64,000 bases of DNA from JBBIMS01 sp964531645. Its GTDB lineage: Bacteria > Acidobacteriota > Aminicenantia > JBFLYD01 > JBBIMS01. Each line of letters starts with the position of its first letter. Positions within the stretch are counted from its first letter, which is position 1. This document shows positions 17,186 through 25,779 of this stretch, piece after piece. The position numbers and the translations under genes were made by a program. The stretch spans positions 1-64,000 of the forward strand of contig CAZHEF010000002.1 in the NCBI GenBank assembly GCA_964531645.1, written 5' to 3'. The notes under the pieces are model-generated. The model saw nothing but the letters and a program-made list of their open reading frames with translations, searched no databases and was not told where the DNA came from.

Positions 17186-18403
17186 TTAGTCCTTCTTACT
17201 CGCAAAACTTTCCCATTTCTTTTGAAGATTTTGATCCTCTATTGTTTCCAATATATAATCACAAAATTCTCTTCCGGTTGCTCCTGTATAACGACCTGTC
17301 ATTACAAGTTTCCTTTCGTATTGACCGCATATATCAAGAGCCATCTCAAGTTTATTCCCCAACTCAGAATACCCTATGTGATTTAGGAGCATTGCTCCTG
17401 CTTTTATGACAGAGGATGGATCCGCATACTGGGTTCTTCCCTCCTGAACCATTCTCGGTGCACTTCCATGAATTGCTTCAAACATTGCATATCTTTTCCC
17501 AATATTGGCACTTCCAGCAGTTCCAACGCCTCCCTGAAATTCTGCTGCCTCGTCAGTTATTATATCACCATAGAGATTGGGAAGAACAAAAACCTGAAAA
17601 TCAGTCCTTCTCTTTGTGTCTATAAGCTTTGCTGTCATTATGTCTATGAACCAGTCGTCAGCTGTGATTTCAGGATACTCCTTTGCAATTCTGAAAAATG
17701 TTTTGAGGAAAAGTCCATCTGTTGTCTTTACAACATTAGCTTTTGTAACTGCTGTGACTCTTTTCTTTCCTGTTTTTCTTGCATATTCAAATCCAAGTCT
17801 TATTATCCTTTCACTTCCTGGTTCTGTTATCAATTTAAAATCTATTGCCAGCCCATCAACAACTTCAACACCGTAGGGGCCTAAAGCATAAACATCTTCA
17901 GTGTTTTCTCGGAAGAAAATCCAGTCAATTCCTTCTGAAGGGACTCTAACAGGACGGACATTTGCAAACAAATCAAGTTCCTTCCTTATTGCCACATTAG
18001 CGCTTTCAACATTGGGCCATGGATCTCCTGCCTTGGGAGTTGTGGTAGGTCCTTTAAGAAGGATATGGCATTTTTTGAGCTCCTCAAGGGTGTCATCAGG
18101 AATTGCCTTATTTAACTGGGCTCTCCTCTCGATTGTCAGTCCCTCAATCACACGGAATTCTATTTTGCCCTTTTTAACCTCATCCTTAAGAAGATGTTCT
18201 AAAACTCTTTGAGCTTCAGAAGTTATGTAAGGACCAATTCCGTCTCCTCCAACCACACCTACTATTATTGGTTTTAATTTGGAGTAATCGACCCACTCCT
18301 CTTCCTTTTTAAGCCTTTCAAATCTTTTTAGTTGAGCCTCGAGAATTTTACCAAAATGCTCTTTCGCCCTATTGATTTTTTCTTCAAAATTTATCTGTCC
18401 CAT
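17186..18403 (-). CDS. icd: Isocitrate dehydrogenase (isocitrate/isopropylmalate family)
   Basis: A 405-residue beta-decarboxylating dehydrogenase. Recognisable parts are VVGGDGIGPYITSEA near residue 50, the substrate loop ESANVAIRKELDLFANVRPV, ENTEDVYA, and the metal-binding NLYGDIITDEAAE segment. In E. coli-type enzymes the residues after HGTAP decide the coenzyme (KY for NADP). Here they are RM, so the cofactor cannot be assigned by eye. It produces 2-oxoglutarate for the TCA cycle and glutamate synthesis. It is the promoter-proximal gene of icd-mdh-fumarase beta-sucCD. Confidence 0.9.
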   Translation of the reverse strand: MGQINFEEKINRAKEHFGKILEAQLKRFERLKKEEEWVDYSKLKPIIVGVVGGDGIGPYITSEAQRVLEHLLKDEVKKGKIEFRVIEGLTIERRAQLNKAIPDDTLEELKKCHILLKGPTTTPKAGDPWPNVESANVAIRKELDLFANVRPVRVPSEGIDWIFFRENTEDVYALGPYGVEVVDGLAIDFKLITEPGSERIIRLGFEYARKTGKKRVTAVTKANVVKTTDGLFLKTFFRIAKEYPEITADDWFIDIMTAKLIDTKRRTDFQVFVLPNLYGDIITDEAAEFQGGVGTAGSANIGKRYAMFEAIHGSAPRMVQEGRTQYADPSSVIKAGAMLLNHIGYSELGNKLEMALDICGQYERKLVMTGRYTGATGREFCDYILETIEDQNLQKKWESFASKKD

Positions 18404-18637
18404 AATTCCTCCCTTATCATTATTTTAAGAAAAAAGTATAATCTATGGGAAGGAAAGAAGTCAAATGGAACAAAAGGCTGAAAAATCGCAGGAATAGGAA
18501 GAACACTGGAAATTGAAGGTTGGAGTTTTTAAAATGCAAAATGAAAGAATAAATTCTAATCAAATTGAAATCTTCAATTTAAAATTTGCATTTTGCAATG
18601 AAGACTTTTCCAATAATTTCTTGAGTAACAAAATCAA
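18404..18637. repeat. Intergenic AT-rich inverted repeat between buk and icd
   Basis: No gene is seen. The segment AAAATGCAAAATGAA near 18533 is inverted relative to AAAATTTGCATTTTGC near 18583-18598, giving a loose dyad. The same TTTGCA/TGCAAA vocabulary recurs in the ptb-buk gap near 19800, suggesting a dispersed intergenic repeat. Confidence 0.4.
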
Positions 18638-19705
18638 TCATCGATACTCATTAGGAGACTCTTCACCTTTCAAAACCCTCAACGCACCTTCCACAAGGGC
18701 GAGGAGTTCATCTTCTCCAGGATATAGATAAACTCTTGAAAGGAATTCAATTCTTCTCTTCAAATTTTCCACAAGATATTCCTCGTGAGCCATACCTCCT
18801 GTTATTATAATTCCATCTATTTTTCCTTCAAGGACAGTAGCCATCCCTCCAGCATCCTTTGCTATTTGATATATCATTGCATCCACAACCTCTTTCGCTT
18901 TTTCATCTCCAGCTCTGACTCTTTCCATAACTTCTCTGAAATCTTTAAGTCCAATGTAAGCATAAATTCCACCCTCTCCGAATAGCATCTTCTGAACCTG
19001 TTCAAAACTATATTTTCCTGAAAAACACAGTTTTGCAAGTTTCATACATGGAACTGTTCCAGTTCTTTCTACAGAGAAAGGTCCTTCTTCCATTGAGTTC
19101 GTTATATCAACCATTTTCCCTTTTTTGTGGGCTGAAACTGTTATTCCACTTCCGAGGTGTATCACAACCAAATTCACTTCATTATAATTTTTTATATTCT
19201 CCTTTGCCCATCTTTTTGCAGTTGCCTTTGTGTTGAGGGCATGGGAAAGACTTTCCCTTTCAAGGATTGGATGACCTGAATACCTTGCAAGTTTGTCCAT
19301 CTCGTCAACACTAACAGGATCTACAATGTAAGATGGAATTCCGAGCTTTTCAGCAATATCATAAGCTATTAGTCCTCCAAGATTTGAGGCATGGAATCCC
19401 CTTTTACCCTCCTCAAGATCCTTCAACATTGCTTTATTTATAAAGTAGGTTCCACTTTTTAAAGGTTTTAAAAGACCTCCAATTGCTGAGATGGCAGAAA
19501 GTTCGTTAAGATTTATATTTGCCTCTTCCAGTGCCTTTAGAATCTTTTCTATTCTGAAATTCTTCTGCTCGTTAATATCCCTTAGATTTTTCAACTCATC
19601 GTAGGAATGCCTTAATGTTGTGCTCCATATTTGCTCATTGTTTTTAAAAAGACCCAATTTTGTTGAGGAAGCCCCTGGGTTTATTACTAAAATCAGGAAA
19701 TCCAT
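18638..19705 (-). CDS. buk: Butyrate kinase (acyl kinase)
   Basis: A 355-residue ASKHA-fold acetate/butyrate kinase. The N-terminal INPGASSTKLGLF is the phosphate-1 motif, HALNTKATAKRWA and LVVIHLGSGITVSAH lie mid-protein, and IIITGGMAHEEYL is the adenosine motif. The enzyme converts an acyl phosphate plus ADP to the acid plus ATP. Butyrate kinase, not acetate kinase, is chosen because of the VDPVSVDEMD segment and the neighbouring phosphate butyryltransferase. With ptb and iorAB it would make ATP from 2-oxoacids. It may also act on branched or aryl acids. Confidence 0.9.
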   Translation of the reverse strand: MDFLILVINPGASSTKLGLFKNNEQIWSTTLRHSYDELKNLRDINEQKNFRIEKILKALEEANINLNELSAISAIGGLLKPLKSGTYFINKAMLKDLEEGKRGFHASNLGGLIAYDIAEKLGIPSYIVDPVSVDEMDKLARYSGHPILERESLSHALNTKATAKRWAKENIKNYNEVNLVVIHLGSGITVSAHKKGKMVDITNSMEEGPFSVERTGTVPCMKLAKLCFSGKYSFEQVQKMLFGEGGIYAYIGLKDFREVMERVRAGDEKAKEVVDAMIYQIAKDAGGMATVLEGKIDGIIITGGMAHEEYLVENLKRRIEFLSRVYLYPGEDELLALVEGALRVLKGEESPNEYR

Positions 19706-19812
19706 TCTTACCTCCTATTAAGAAAGCGAGAAAGGCAAGACGAGCAAGAAAATAGGAAAAGTTAATTGCTTTGTGCCAACTCTTGAAATTTTCATTTTAC
19801 AATTTGCAATGC

Positions 19813-19833
19813 AAAAATGCAAAGAGCATTTTT
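19813..19833 (-). terminator. Hairpin directly after ptb
   Basis: AAAAATGC (19813-19820) and GCATTTTT (19826-19833) form a perfect 8-bp stem with a 5-base loop, starting 3 bases after the ptb stop on the minus strand. Read on the minus strand the 3' arm ends in five T, without a longer U tract. It may act as an attenuator or mRNA end between ptb and buk. On the plus strand it is also followed by T-rich sequence. Confidence 0.45.
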
Positions 19834-19836
19834 GTT

Positions 19837-20742
19837 TTATTCCTCGCTGAATATTACACCAAGAGCGATGGAGTTGAGTTTATCACTATCAGATTCATTT
19901 CTTGAGGGAATCAGAATAGGAGCTCTTGCTCCAACAATGACATGACCTACCTGAACTTTTACATAGTATGTAAAGGATTTTCCAAGAAGGTTTCCCGCTT
20001 CAATGTTTGGAACAATTAATATGTCTGCTTCTCCTGTAACTTCTGATCTCACACCTTTTTTCATGGCAGCTTCCTTTGAAACTGCAAGATCAAGGGCAAG
20101 AGGTCCGTCAACAATACATCCTTTTATCTCTCCCCTCTCGTTCATCTTCTTAAGCTCATCTGCGTCGACAGTAGCTGGCATAGCTGGGTTTACGACCTCA
20201 ATGGCTGCAAGAATTGCAACCTTTGGATTTTCAAACCCAAGTTTGTGAAAAGCCCAGACAGCATTTTCAACAATCTCTTTCTTCTCTTTAAGACCTGGAA
20301 GAATATTTATTCCACCATCAGACATTCCAACAATCCTTTCATCCTCAGAGGCTGGATTCTGCGCAAATAGAATGTCTGAAAGGAGTTTTTCTGTCCTCAG
20401 TCCCCTTTCTGAATCGAGAACAGCTTTTAAAAGAATGTGGGTGTGGAGATAACCTTTCAAAATAAAATGGGCTTTCCCTTCTCTGACAAGGTCAACCGCC
20501 ATTCTTGCAGATTCCCCAGGAGTGCCTGCCTTTATAATTTCAAAATTCTCTTTTATATCAACCTCATCAATAATTTTTTTTATTTTTTCAGGGTCTCCGA
20601 TGAGGATTCCATTGACAAAACCTTCTTCAATCCCCTTTTTCACTGCAAGGATTGTAACTTTATCCTCAGCTAAAGGAACAACCAGAGTTTTTTTTCCTTT
20701 TTTCTTTGCAAGGTTGTGAATATCTTTAAATGATCTTACCAT
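19837..20742 (-). CDS. ptb: Phosphate butyryltransferase
   Basis: A 301-residue protein of the phosphate acetyl/butyryl transferase family, similar in length to clostridial Ptb. It contains FILKGYLHTHILLKAVLD, the SDGGINILPGL segment and the VDGPLALDLAVS motif. It exchanges CoA of an acyl-CoA for phosphate, giving the acyl phosphate used by Buk. Its ATG overlaps the iorB stop by one base (TAATG), implying co-translation with the oxidoreductase. The physiological acyl group could be butyryl, isovaleryl/isobutyryl or arylacetyl. Confidence 0.9.
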   Translation of the reverse strand: MVRSFKDIHNLAKKKGKKTLVVPLAEDKVTILAVKKGIEEGFVNGILIGDPEKIKKIIDEVDIKENFEIIKAGTPGESARMAVDLVREGKAHFILKGYLHTHILLKAVLDSERGLRTEKLLSDILFAQNPASEDERIVGMSDGGINILPGLKEKKEIVENAVWAFHKLGFENPKVAILAAIEVVNPAMPATVDADELKKMNERGEIKGCIVDGPLALDLAVSKEAAMKKGVRSEVTGEADILIVPNIEAGNLLGKSFTYYVKVQVGHVIVGARAPILIPSRNESDSDKLNSIALGVIFSEE

Positions 20743-21320
20743 TATTTTCCTCCTGTGATGGAAAACCCCATTTCAAAAGCCCTTAGATTGACATCAATAT
20801 GTTTCTTAGGAACATTCTCTTTTATAACATCCAGCCATATCTCTTTACTGATTTTTGTAATTGGTGTAAAGGCTCCGAGCATTACAATGTTCATGACCCT
20901 TGCATTTCCAAGGGATAGGGCAATACTTAATGCATCAACAGCATAAGTTTTAACCTGAGAATTTAAGGTTTCAAGTATATTTTCAGGATAAGATGCAAGA
21001 CCAGCTGAAATAGGAAGCGGATTAAATCTGTAAGTGTTTATTATAATTTCACCATCTGGCTTTAAAAGAGGGAGAGCTCTTAGTCCTTCAAGCATTTCAA
21101 GGGCTAATATGTAATCTGCTGAATTTGCTCCAATTATTGGAGAGTAAACTTTCTCCCCCCATCTTATTGTTGATATTACATCTCCTCCCCTCTGGGACAT
21201 TCCATGAACCTCACTTTTTTTAACATCATACCCTGCTCTGAGGCATACCTCTGTAAGTATGTCAGAAGCAAGAAGAACTCCCATCCCACCAACACCTGAT
21301 ATTACTACTGTTTTTACCAT
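20742..21320 (-). CDS. iorB: Indolepyruvate:ferredoxin oxidoreductase, beta subunit
   Basis: The product is a pyruvate:ferredoxin oxidoreductase gamma-type domain of 192 residues from ATG 21320, which is preceded by GGGGAG at good distance (an in-frame ATG 15 bases upstream would put that motif inside the gene). It begins MVKTVVISGVGGMGVLLASDIL and includes KSEVHGMSQRGGDV, both hallmarks of the beta subunit. With IorA it decarboxylates aryl (and possibly branched) 2-oxoacids to acyl-CoA and reduces ferredoxin. Its stop overlaps the ptb start. Confidence 0.92.
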   Translation of the reverse strand: MVKTVVISGVGGMGVLLASDILTEVCLRAGYDVKKSEVHGMSQRGGDVISTIRWGEKVYSPIIGANSADYILALEMLEGLRALPLLKPDGEIIINTYRFNPLPISAGLASYPENILETLNSQVKTYAVDALSIALSLGNARVMNIVMLGAFTPITKISKEIWLDVIKENVPKKHIDVNLRAFEMGFSITGGK

Positions 21321-21426
21321 TTTATTACTCCCCATAAAAAGTTAAAAGGAAAATAGAGAATTGTAAAGTCTCTCTTATTAAACTTTGACTTACGCTTTTG
21401 CCTTTTGCTTTTTGCTATGTGCTTTT

Positions 21427-23211
21427 TCATTTCCCTTTCTCAGCTTTTGGGTTCCTTACCGACGGAGCCTGTGGATCAACCCATAATATAGCCTTTGGTG
21501 GGCAAAGTTCAAGACATACTCCACAACCAGTGCATGTAATTTCATCAATTACAGCTTTACCATCTTTCATTGAAATTGAGGGACAACCAAGCCTTATACA
21601 TATCTGGCAGGATGTGCAGAGCTCAGAATCAACTCTAACTGGAGAAAATTGAATTCCTTTGAAATCTTTGTGAAGAACACATTGTCTGTTGGTAATTATA
21701 ACTGAGGGCTCTTTTCTGTAAATTTCCCTATTTATAATCTCCTTTAAATTTTTCACATCGTATGGGTCTACAACAAAAACATTCTTTATTCCTATTCCTT
21801 TTACAAGGGACTCAATGGAAATTTTAACCCCTTCATCTCCCTTTGCTGTCTTCCCTGTTCCTGGATGGTCCTGATGACCTGTCATTGCAGTGGTAGAATT
21901 GTCAAGAATAATTACTGTCCCTGCTCCTTTATTGTAGACCATGTCAATTAGGGGAGTTATTCCCGAGTGAAAAAATGTTGAATCTCCTATAACAGCTACA
22001 ATTTTGGGGGGTTCCTTTCTTCTTCTGTAGGCAAGTTCTATTCCAAAGGCATTCCCTATACTTGCACCCATGTCAACACAACTATCGGTGGTTGAAAGGG
22101 GTGGTAGAGCTGCAAGGGTATAGCAACCAATGTCTCCGGTAACTATTGATTTTAACATTTTTAGAACATAGTAAACAGAAGTATGGGGGCAACCGGGGCA
22201 TAGAGAAGGAGGTCTTGGAGGAATCTCCTGCAGATGAAAAATCTTTTTTTCATATGGAATTCCAAAAGCATCCATCAGTATCTGAGGATTCAACTCTCCA
22301 ATTAAAGGAACCTTTTCTTTGCCTGTTACCTTTATTCCGAGAGCTCTAACATGCTCCTCAAGAAAAGGCTCCAGCTCTTCGATCACAATTATTTCATCAA
22401 CTGTTTCAGCAAATTTCTTAACAAGTCTCTCAGGAAAAGGAAAACTCATTGAGAGTTTTAGATAACTTGCATCTTCAAAGACTTCCTTAGCATATTGATA
22501 TGCAACTCCGGATGTAATTATTCCTAATTTTTTATTCCCTTTCTCAATCCTGTTATACTCAAAATTTTCAGAAAATTCCTTTAATTCTATAAGCCTCTTC
22601 TCCACCTCCACATGTCTTTTCCTGGCAACTGCTGGAAGAAGGACTCTCTTTTCGAACATTTTTTTATAAGGTTTCTCCTCAATTTCAATCCTTTCTCCTA
22701 ATTCCACAATGCTTTTTGAATGGGATATTCGAGTGGTAAGCCTTAAAAGAACAGGTGTGTCGAAACTTTCAGAAATCTCGAATGCAATTCGAGCAAGCAC
22801 CTTTGCCTCATGACTATCAGATGGTTCCAGTAGAGGAACTTTAGCCATCTTGGCATAGTATCTGTTGTCCTGCTCATTCTGAGAGCTGTGCATACCTGGG
22901 TCATCACAACTTACTATTACAAGACCACCATAAGCTCCGATATATCCTGCCGAGAAAAATGGGTCGGCTGCAACATTCAATCCTACATGTTTCATGGATG
23001 TGATAGCCCTTGAACCAGCAAAGCTTGCTCCCAAAGCAACTTCAAGAGCAACCTTCTCATTTATTGACCAGACCGCTTCAACCTCCTCGTATCCTGAAAG
23101 TGCTTCAAGAATTTCTGTGCTTGGTGTCCCAGGATAAGCTGTCGCAACTCTGACTCCCGCCTCCCATGCTCCCCTTGCTACCCCCTCATTTCCTGATAAT
23201 AAAACCTTCAT
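21427..23211 (-). CDS. iorA: Indolepyruvate:ferredoxin oxidoreductase, alpha subunit
   Basis: I place the start at ATG 23211 (MKVLLSGNEGVARGAWEAGV), preceded by GAGGATGG, because it fits the family N-terminus; this gives 594 residues. The N-terminal pyrimidine-binding domain contains ATAYPGTPSTEI. The thiamine diphosphate domain contains TGDIGCYTLA and GDSTFFHSGI. The C-terminal ferredoxin domain has two 4Fe-4S motifs, CTSCQICIRLGC and CTGCGVCLELCPP. It forms the catalytic subunit that makes arylacetyl-CoA from transaminated aromatic amino acids. It is first of the iorA-iorB-ptb(-buk) group. Confidence 0.94.
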   Translation of the reverse strand: MKVLLSGNEGVARGAWEAGVRVATAYPGTPSTEILEALSGYEEVEAVWSINEKVALEVALGASFAGSRAITSMKHVGLNVAADPFFSAGYIGAYGGLVIVSCDDPGMHSSQNEQDNRYYAKMAKVPLLEPSDSHEAKVLARIAFEISESFDTPVLLRLTTRISHSKSIVELGERIEIEEKPYKKMFEKRVLLPAVARKRHVEVEKRLIELKEFSENFEYNRIEKGNKKLGIITSGVAYQYAKEVFEDASYLKLSMSFPFPERLVKKFAETVDEIIVIEELEPFLEEHVRALGIKVTGKEKVPLIGELNPQILMDAFGIPYEKKIFHLQEIPPRPPSLCPGCPHTSVYYVLKMLKSIVTGDIGCYTLAALPPLSTTDSCVDMGASIGNAFGIELAYRRRKEPPKIVAVIGDSTFFHSGITPLIDMVYNKGAGTVIILDNSTTAMTGHQDHPGTGKTAKGDEGVKISIESLVKGIGIKNVFVVDPYDVKNLKEIINREIYRKEPSVIITNRQCVLHKDFKGIQFSPVRVDSELCTSCQICIRLGCPSISMKDGKAVIDEITCTGCGVCLELCPPKAILWVDPQAPSVRNPKAEKGK

Positions 23212-23316
23212 GATTCCATCCTCAATAATTAATAATTTAGGATTTATTATCGAGAGAAAAAGTAAAAAAGTCAAATCCTTCTATTTGTCATTTCTTCAAA
23301 GGGCAAGTATTAGAGC

Positions 23317-24426
23317 TCATTTTAAAGCCTTCCATCCTTTCTCCTTCAACAATTTCTTATAAAGGGAGATTGTGTTTTCAACCATACTCTCAACAGAAAA
23401 TAGTTTTTTCGCTCTTTCATACCCATTTTCTCCCATTTTGATTAGTAAATCCCTGTTACGATATAAGTGGTAAATTGCATCAGCTAAAGCAGAAGGATTT
23501 CTTGGAGGAACAAGGATTCCATTGACCCCCTCTTCAACAGCCTCAGGTATTCCACCTGTTCTTGTTGCAACAATCGGGAGCCTTGATGCCATGGCATCGA
23601 GGAGAGATGTGCACAGACCTTCCAGATAGGATGAGAGAACAAAAAGGTCGATTGCCTTGAGGAGATGGGGAATGTCATTTCTAAATCCTAAAAACTTTAC
23701 AATATCTTCAACCCCAAGCTCTTTCGTCCTTGAAACAAGAAAATCTTTCAGCTCCCCATCACCAATAATGAGAATCTCTAAATCTGCGCTCTTTTCTTTT
23801 AAAATCTTTGCTGATTCAATTAAATAAATATGACCTTTATGATCAGTAAGATGGGCAACAATTCCTGCAAGGAATTTATCTTTTCTAAACCCAAGTTTCT
23901 GCTTCCACTCCTCTTTTGTGCTTTCTATCTCAAATTTCTTAAGGTCGGTTCCCTCATAAATTGTGTGAATCTTGGATTCTGGAATTCCATCTTTTATAAG
24001 AACTTCCTTTACTCCATTAGAAACAGCTATGACAGCAGAAACAAGTTTGTCATATTTCAATTTTCTGAAGGGATTACCTTTGACTGAAAAATCAACCTTT
24101 CGGGCTGAAATTTTTATTGGAACTGGATGGACAAGTGATGAGAGAATCCCTAAAGTTGCAGAGTGAGAATCATGAGAATGGAGAATTAGAGCCTTTTTCT
24201 TCTCTAAAATTTTTGAAATTTTTATTATTGAAAGGGGATCGAACTCAAATCGCATCTTAAGAGGATAGGTCTCAATTCCAGCATCAGTTGCTTTTTGCGA
24301 TAAAGGAGACCCATCCTGACAAATTAAAGAAACATCAAAACCCCTTTCTTTTAATCCTTTTGTAAGATAGAGAGCCTGGGATTGCCCGCCTCTCCATCCT
24401 TTTCCACAATCAATATGAACTATCAT
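23317..24426 (-). CDS. Family 4 glycosyltransferase
   Basis: A 369-residue GT-B protein. The N-terminal half starts MIVHIDCGKGWRGGQSQAL with the GGxxxA acceptor loop. The C-terminal half carries GIVAHLTDHKGH, the nucleotide-sugar region IGDGELKDFL and the retaining ExxxxxE-type motif SSYLEGLCTSLLDAMA. It transfers a sugar from a nucleotide donor, most likely to lipopolysaccharide core or another envelope glycan. It overlaps the upstream GT2 gene by 4 bases (ATGA), so the two act together. Donor and acceptor are unknown. Confidence 0.85.
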   Translation of the reverse strand: MIVHIDCGKGWRGGQSQALYLTKGLKERGFDVSLICQDGSPLSQKATDAGIETYPLKMRFEFDPLSIIKISKILEKKKALILHSHDSHSATLGILSSLVHPVPIKISARKVDFSVKGNPFRKLKYDKLVSAVIAVSNGVKEVLIKDGIPESKIHTIYEGTDLKKFEIESTKEEWKQKLGFRKDKFLAGIVAHLTDHKGHIYLIESAKILKEKSADLEILIIGDGELKDFLVSRTKELGVEDIVKFLGFRNDIPHLLKAIDLFVLSSYLEGLCTSLLDAMASRLPIVATRTGGIPEAVEEGVNGILVPPRNPSALADAIYHLYRNRDLLIKMGENGYERAKKLFSVESMVENTISLYKKLLKEKGWKALK

Positions 24427-25172
24427 TTTCTCCTCTGAAACTCAAAAAGTTTTGCAAACTTTAAAAAGACATAGTATGAAGAAAAAAGAGAAATTATTAA
24501 TCCATGAATTCCATCAAGAAATCCTGCACGGAATATGAAGTCCCTGAGGAAGGTAAATAAAGGAAGGAAGAAAATCTTTAAATAAGAGCTCCTCCTGCCA
24601 TCTTTGAACATTTTTTCTGCAGAAAGAGTTGAATATCTTTCTATTCTCAAGGTGTGGTCTGAGAGATTCCTGTAAGAATAGTGTAATAAATCCCCATCCA
24701 TCTCCTTTACCTTACCTTTAAATACAAGTCTTTCATGAACATAATCCCCTTCCCAGCAGGCAGAATCCTTTCTGAACAATCTTATTTTTTTATCAGGATA
24801 CCAGCCGGAGTGTTTTATCCATTTTCCAAGATAAAATGTTTTTCTTTTAAAGGAGAATCCTTCAAAAACAGGCTTACTCTCTTTTAATTTAATTATTTCC
24901 TCCCTTAATTTCTGGGATAATCTCTCATCTGCATCAATGCTAAGAATCCATGGGTACTTTGCCTGTGATATTGCAAAATTTTTTTGAGAAGAATACCCAT
25001 CCCATTCTCTCTGGAAAAACCTTAGACCGTAAGATTTAACAATTTCAGGGGTTCTATCAGTGCTGAATGCATCTACAACAATTATTTCATCAGCAACAAC
25101 TTCAAGGCTTTTTAAAGTCTCTTCTAACCTGTCTTCTTCGTTAAAAGTAATAATGCAGGCACTTATTTTCAT
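24423..25172 (-). CDS. Family 2 glycosyltransferase (LPS core type)
   Basis: A 249-residue GT-A protein. It begins MKISACIITFNEEDRLEETL, with the DEIIVVDAFSTDRT donor-binding block and the ILSIDADERLS DxD-like motif. The middle (YLGKWIKHSGWYPDKKIRLF) is typical of the WaaE/KdtX-type beta-1,4-glucosyltransferase group that decorates LPS inner core. The C-terminal part has a hydrophobic stretch (about residues 205-235), suggesting membrane association. It is translationally coupled to the GT4 gene. An LPS core role is an inference from family resemblance. Confidence 0.82.
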   Translation of the reverse strand: MKISACIITFNEEDRLEETLKSLEVVADEIIVVDAFSTDRTPEIVKSYGLRFFQREWDGYSSQKNFAISQAKYPWILSIDADERLSQKLREEIIKLKESKPVFEGFSFKRKTFYLGKWIKHSGWYPDKKIRLFRKDSACWEGDYVHERLVFKGKVKEMDGDLLHYSYRNLSDHTLRIERYSTLSAEKMFKDGRRSSYLKIFFLPLFTFLRDFIFRAGFLDGIHGLIISLFSSYYVFLKFAKLFEFQRRK

Positions 25173-25215
25173 CTGTTCATATTATCACACCAAGTAAATC
25201 ACAATCAAGTCAGCG

Positions 25216-25445
25216 AATCGCGTCACTAATTTTCTATATGAAATCTATTCCTTGCATCATGAGAAATTCTATTCCAAATTTTTACTTTCTCCTGATAAAT
25301 TATTTATCAAGGAGGCTTATGGATGGTTCTGGATATGAAGGAGTTAGCAAAAGAGAAAGGGCAAAGGGGGGAGGAGAGAGAATTTCATGTAGAATCTGAT
25401 GATGCAATGAATATAATTTCATATAGATCTTTATATGATGCAGTT
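25216..25445 (+). mobile_element. Internally deleted insertion-sequence remnant, copy 1
   Basis: This 230-base element shares both ends with the element at 54500-54889. The left end (ACTAATTTTCTATATGAAAT, then TTGCATC) and the right end (GATGCAATGAATATAATTTC, then GATGCAG) are imperfect inverted repeats of about 43 bases. The middle keeps a ribosome-binding site (AAGGAGG near 25308) and an ORF from 25323 beginning MVLDMKELAKEKGQ and joined to the C-terminal residues EEREFHVES, which copy 2 also has. No transposase catalytic domain remains, so it cannot move itself. Boundaries are uncertain by several bases and the left end has mutated. Confidence 0.75.
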
Positions 25446-25779
25446 AGTAAAATTTCCACCTGAAGTTTCCTGAATTTTAATAGGTCTATCTTAGGAAGAT
25501 ATAGAAATAATCGACAAACTGAGACCAGAAGATCTTGAATAACCAATACCAAAATTCCAATAACCAATATTCAAACAATCTCTTTGAGTTGAGAGTATGT
25601 AACTTCCATTAGTGAGAAGTGAAGTTCTTTCTTTAAATTTGGATATTGGGGAATTGAAGCTTATTTGGAGCTTGGTTATTGGTGCTTGGTGATTTTTAAC
25701 CTTTGAGGTGACAGAGCTCATGTCTGTCATTCCTTTCATATCCTTCAGAAACTCAGGAAACTCCAGAATTTCCATGGGA
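25446..25779. repeat. Non-coding stretch with a long imperfect inverted repeat
   Basis: No gene is seen in these 334 bases. The arm near 25538-25575 (AATAACCAATACC, then AATTCCAATAACCAATATTC) is complementary to the arm near 25638-25689 (TTTGGATATTGGGGAATT, then GCTTGGTTATTGGTGCTTGG). The CCAATAACCAA vocabulary resembles AT-rich intergenic repeats seen in other draft genomes of uncultured bacteria. It lies between the IS remnant and the end of the barrel gene. Function unknown; it may form a hairpin in RNA. Confidence 0.55.

Noticed and set aside
18638..23211. A butanoate fermentation operon
   Set aside because: No thiolase, crotonase, butyryl-CoA dehydrogenase or CoA-transferase genes lie near; ptb and buk are tied to iorAB instead.
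25216..25445. A CRISPR-like repeat based on the TTGCATC copies
   Set aside because: The copies are at element ends in inverted orientation, not regularly spaced, and no spacers or cas genes exist.
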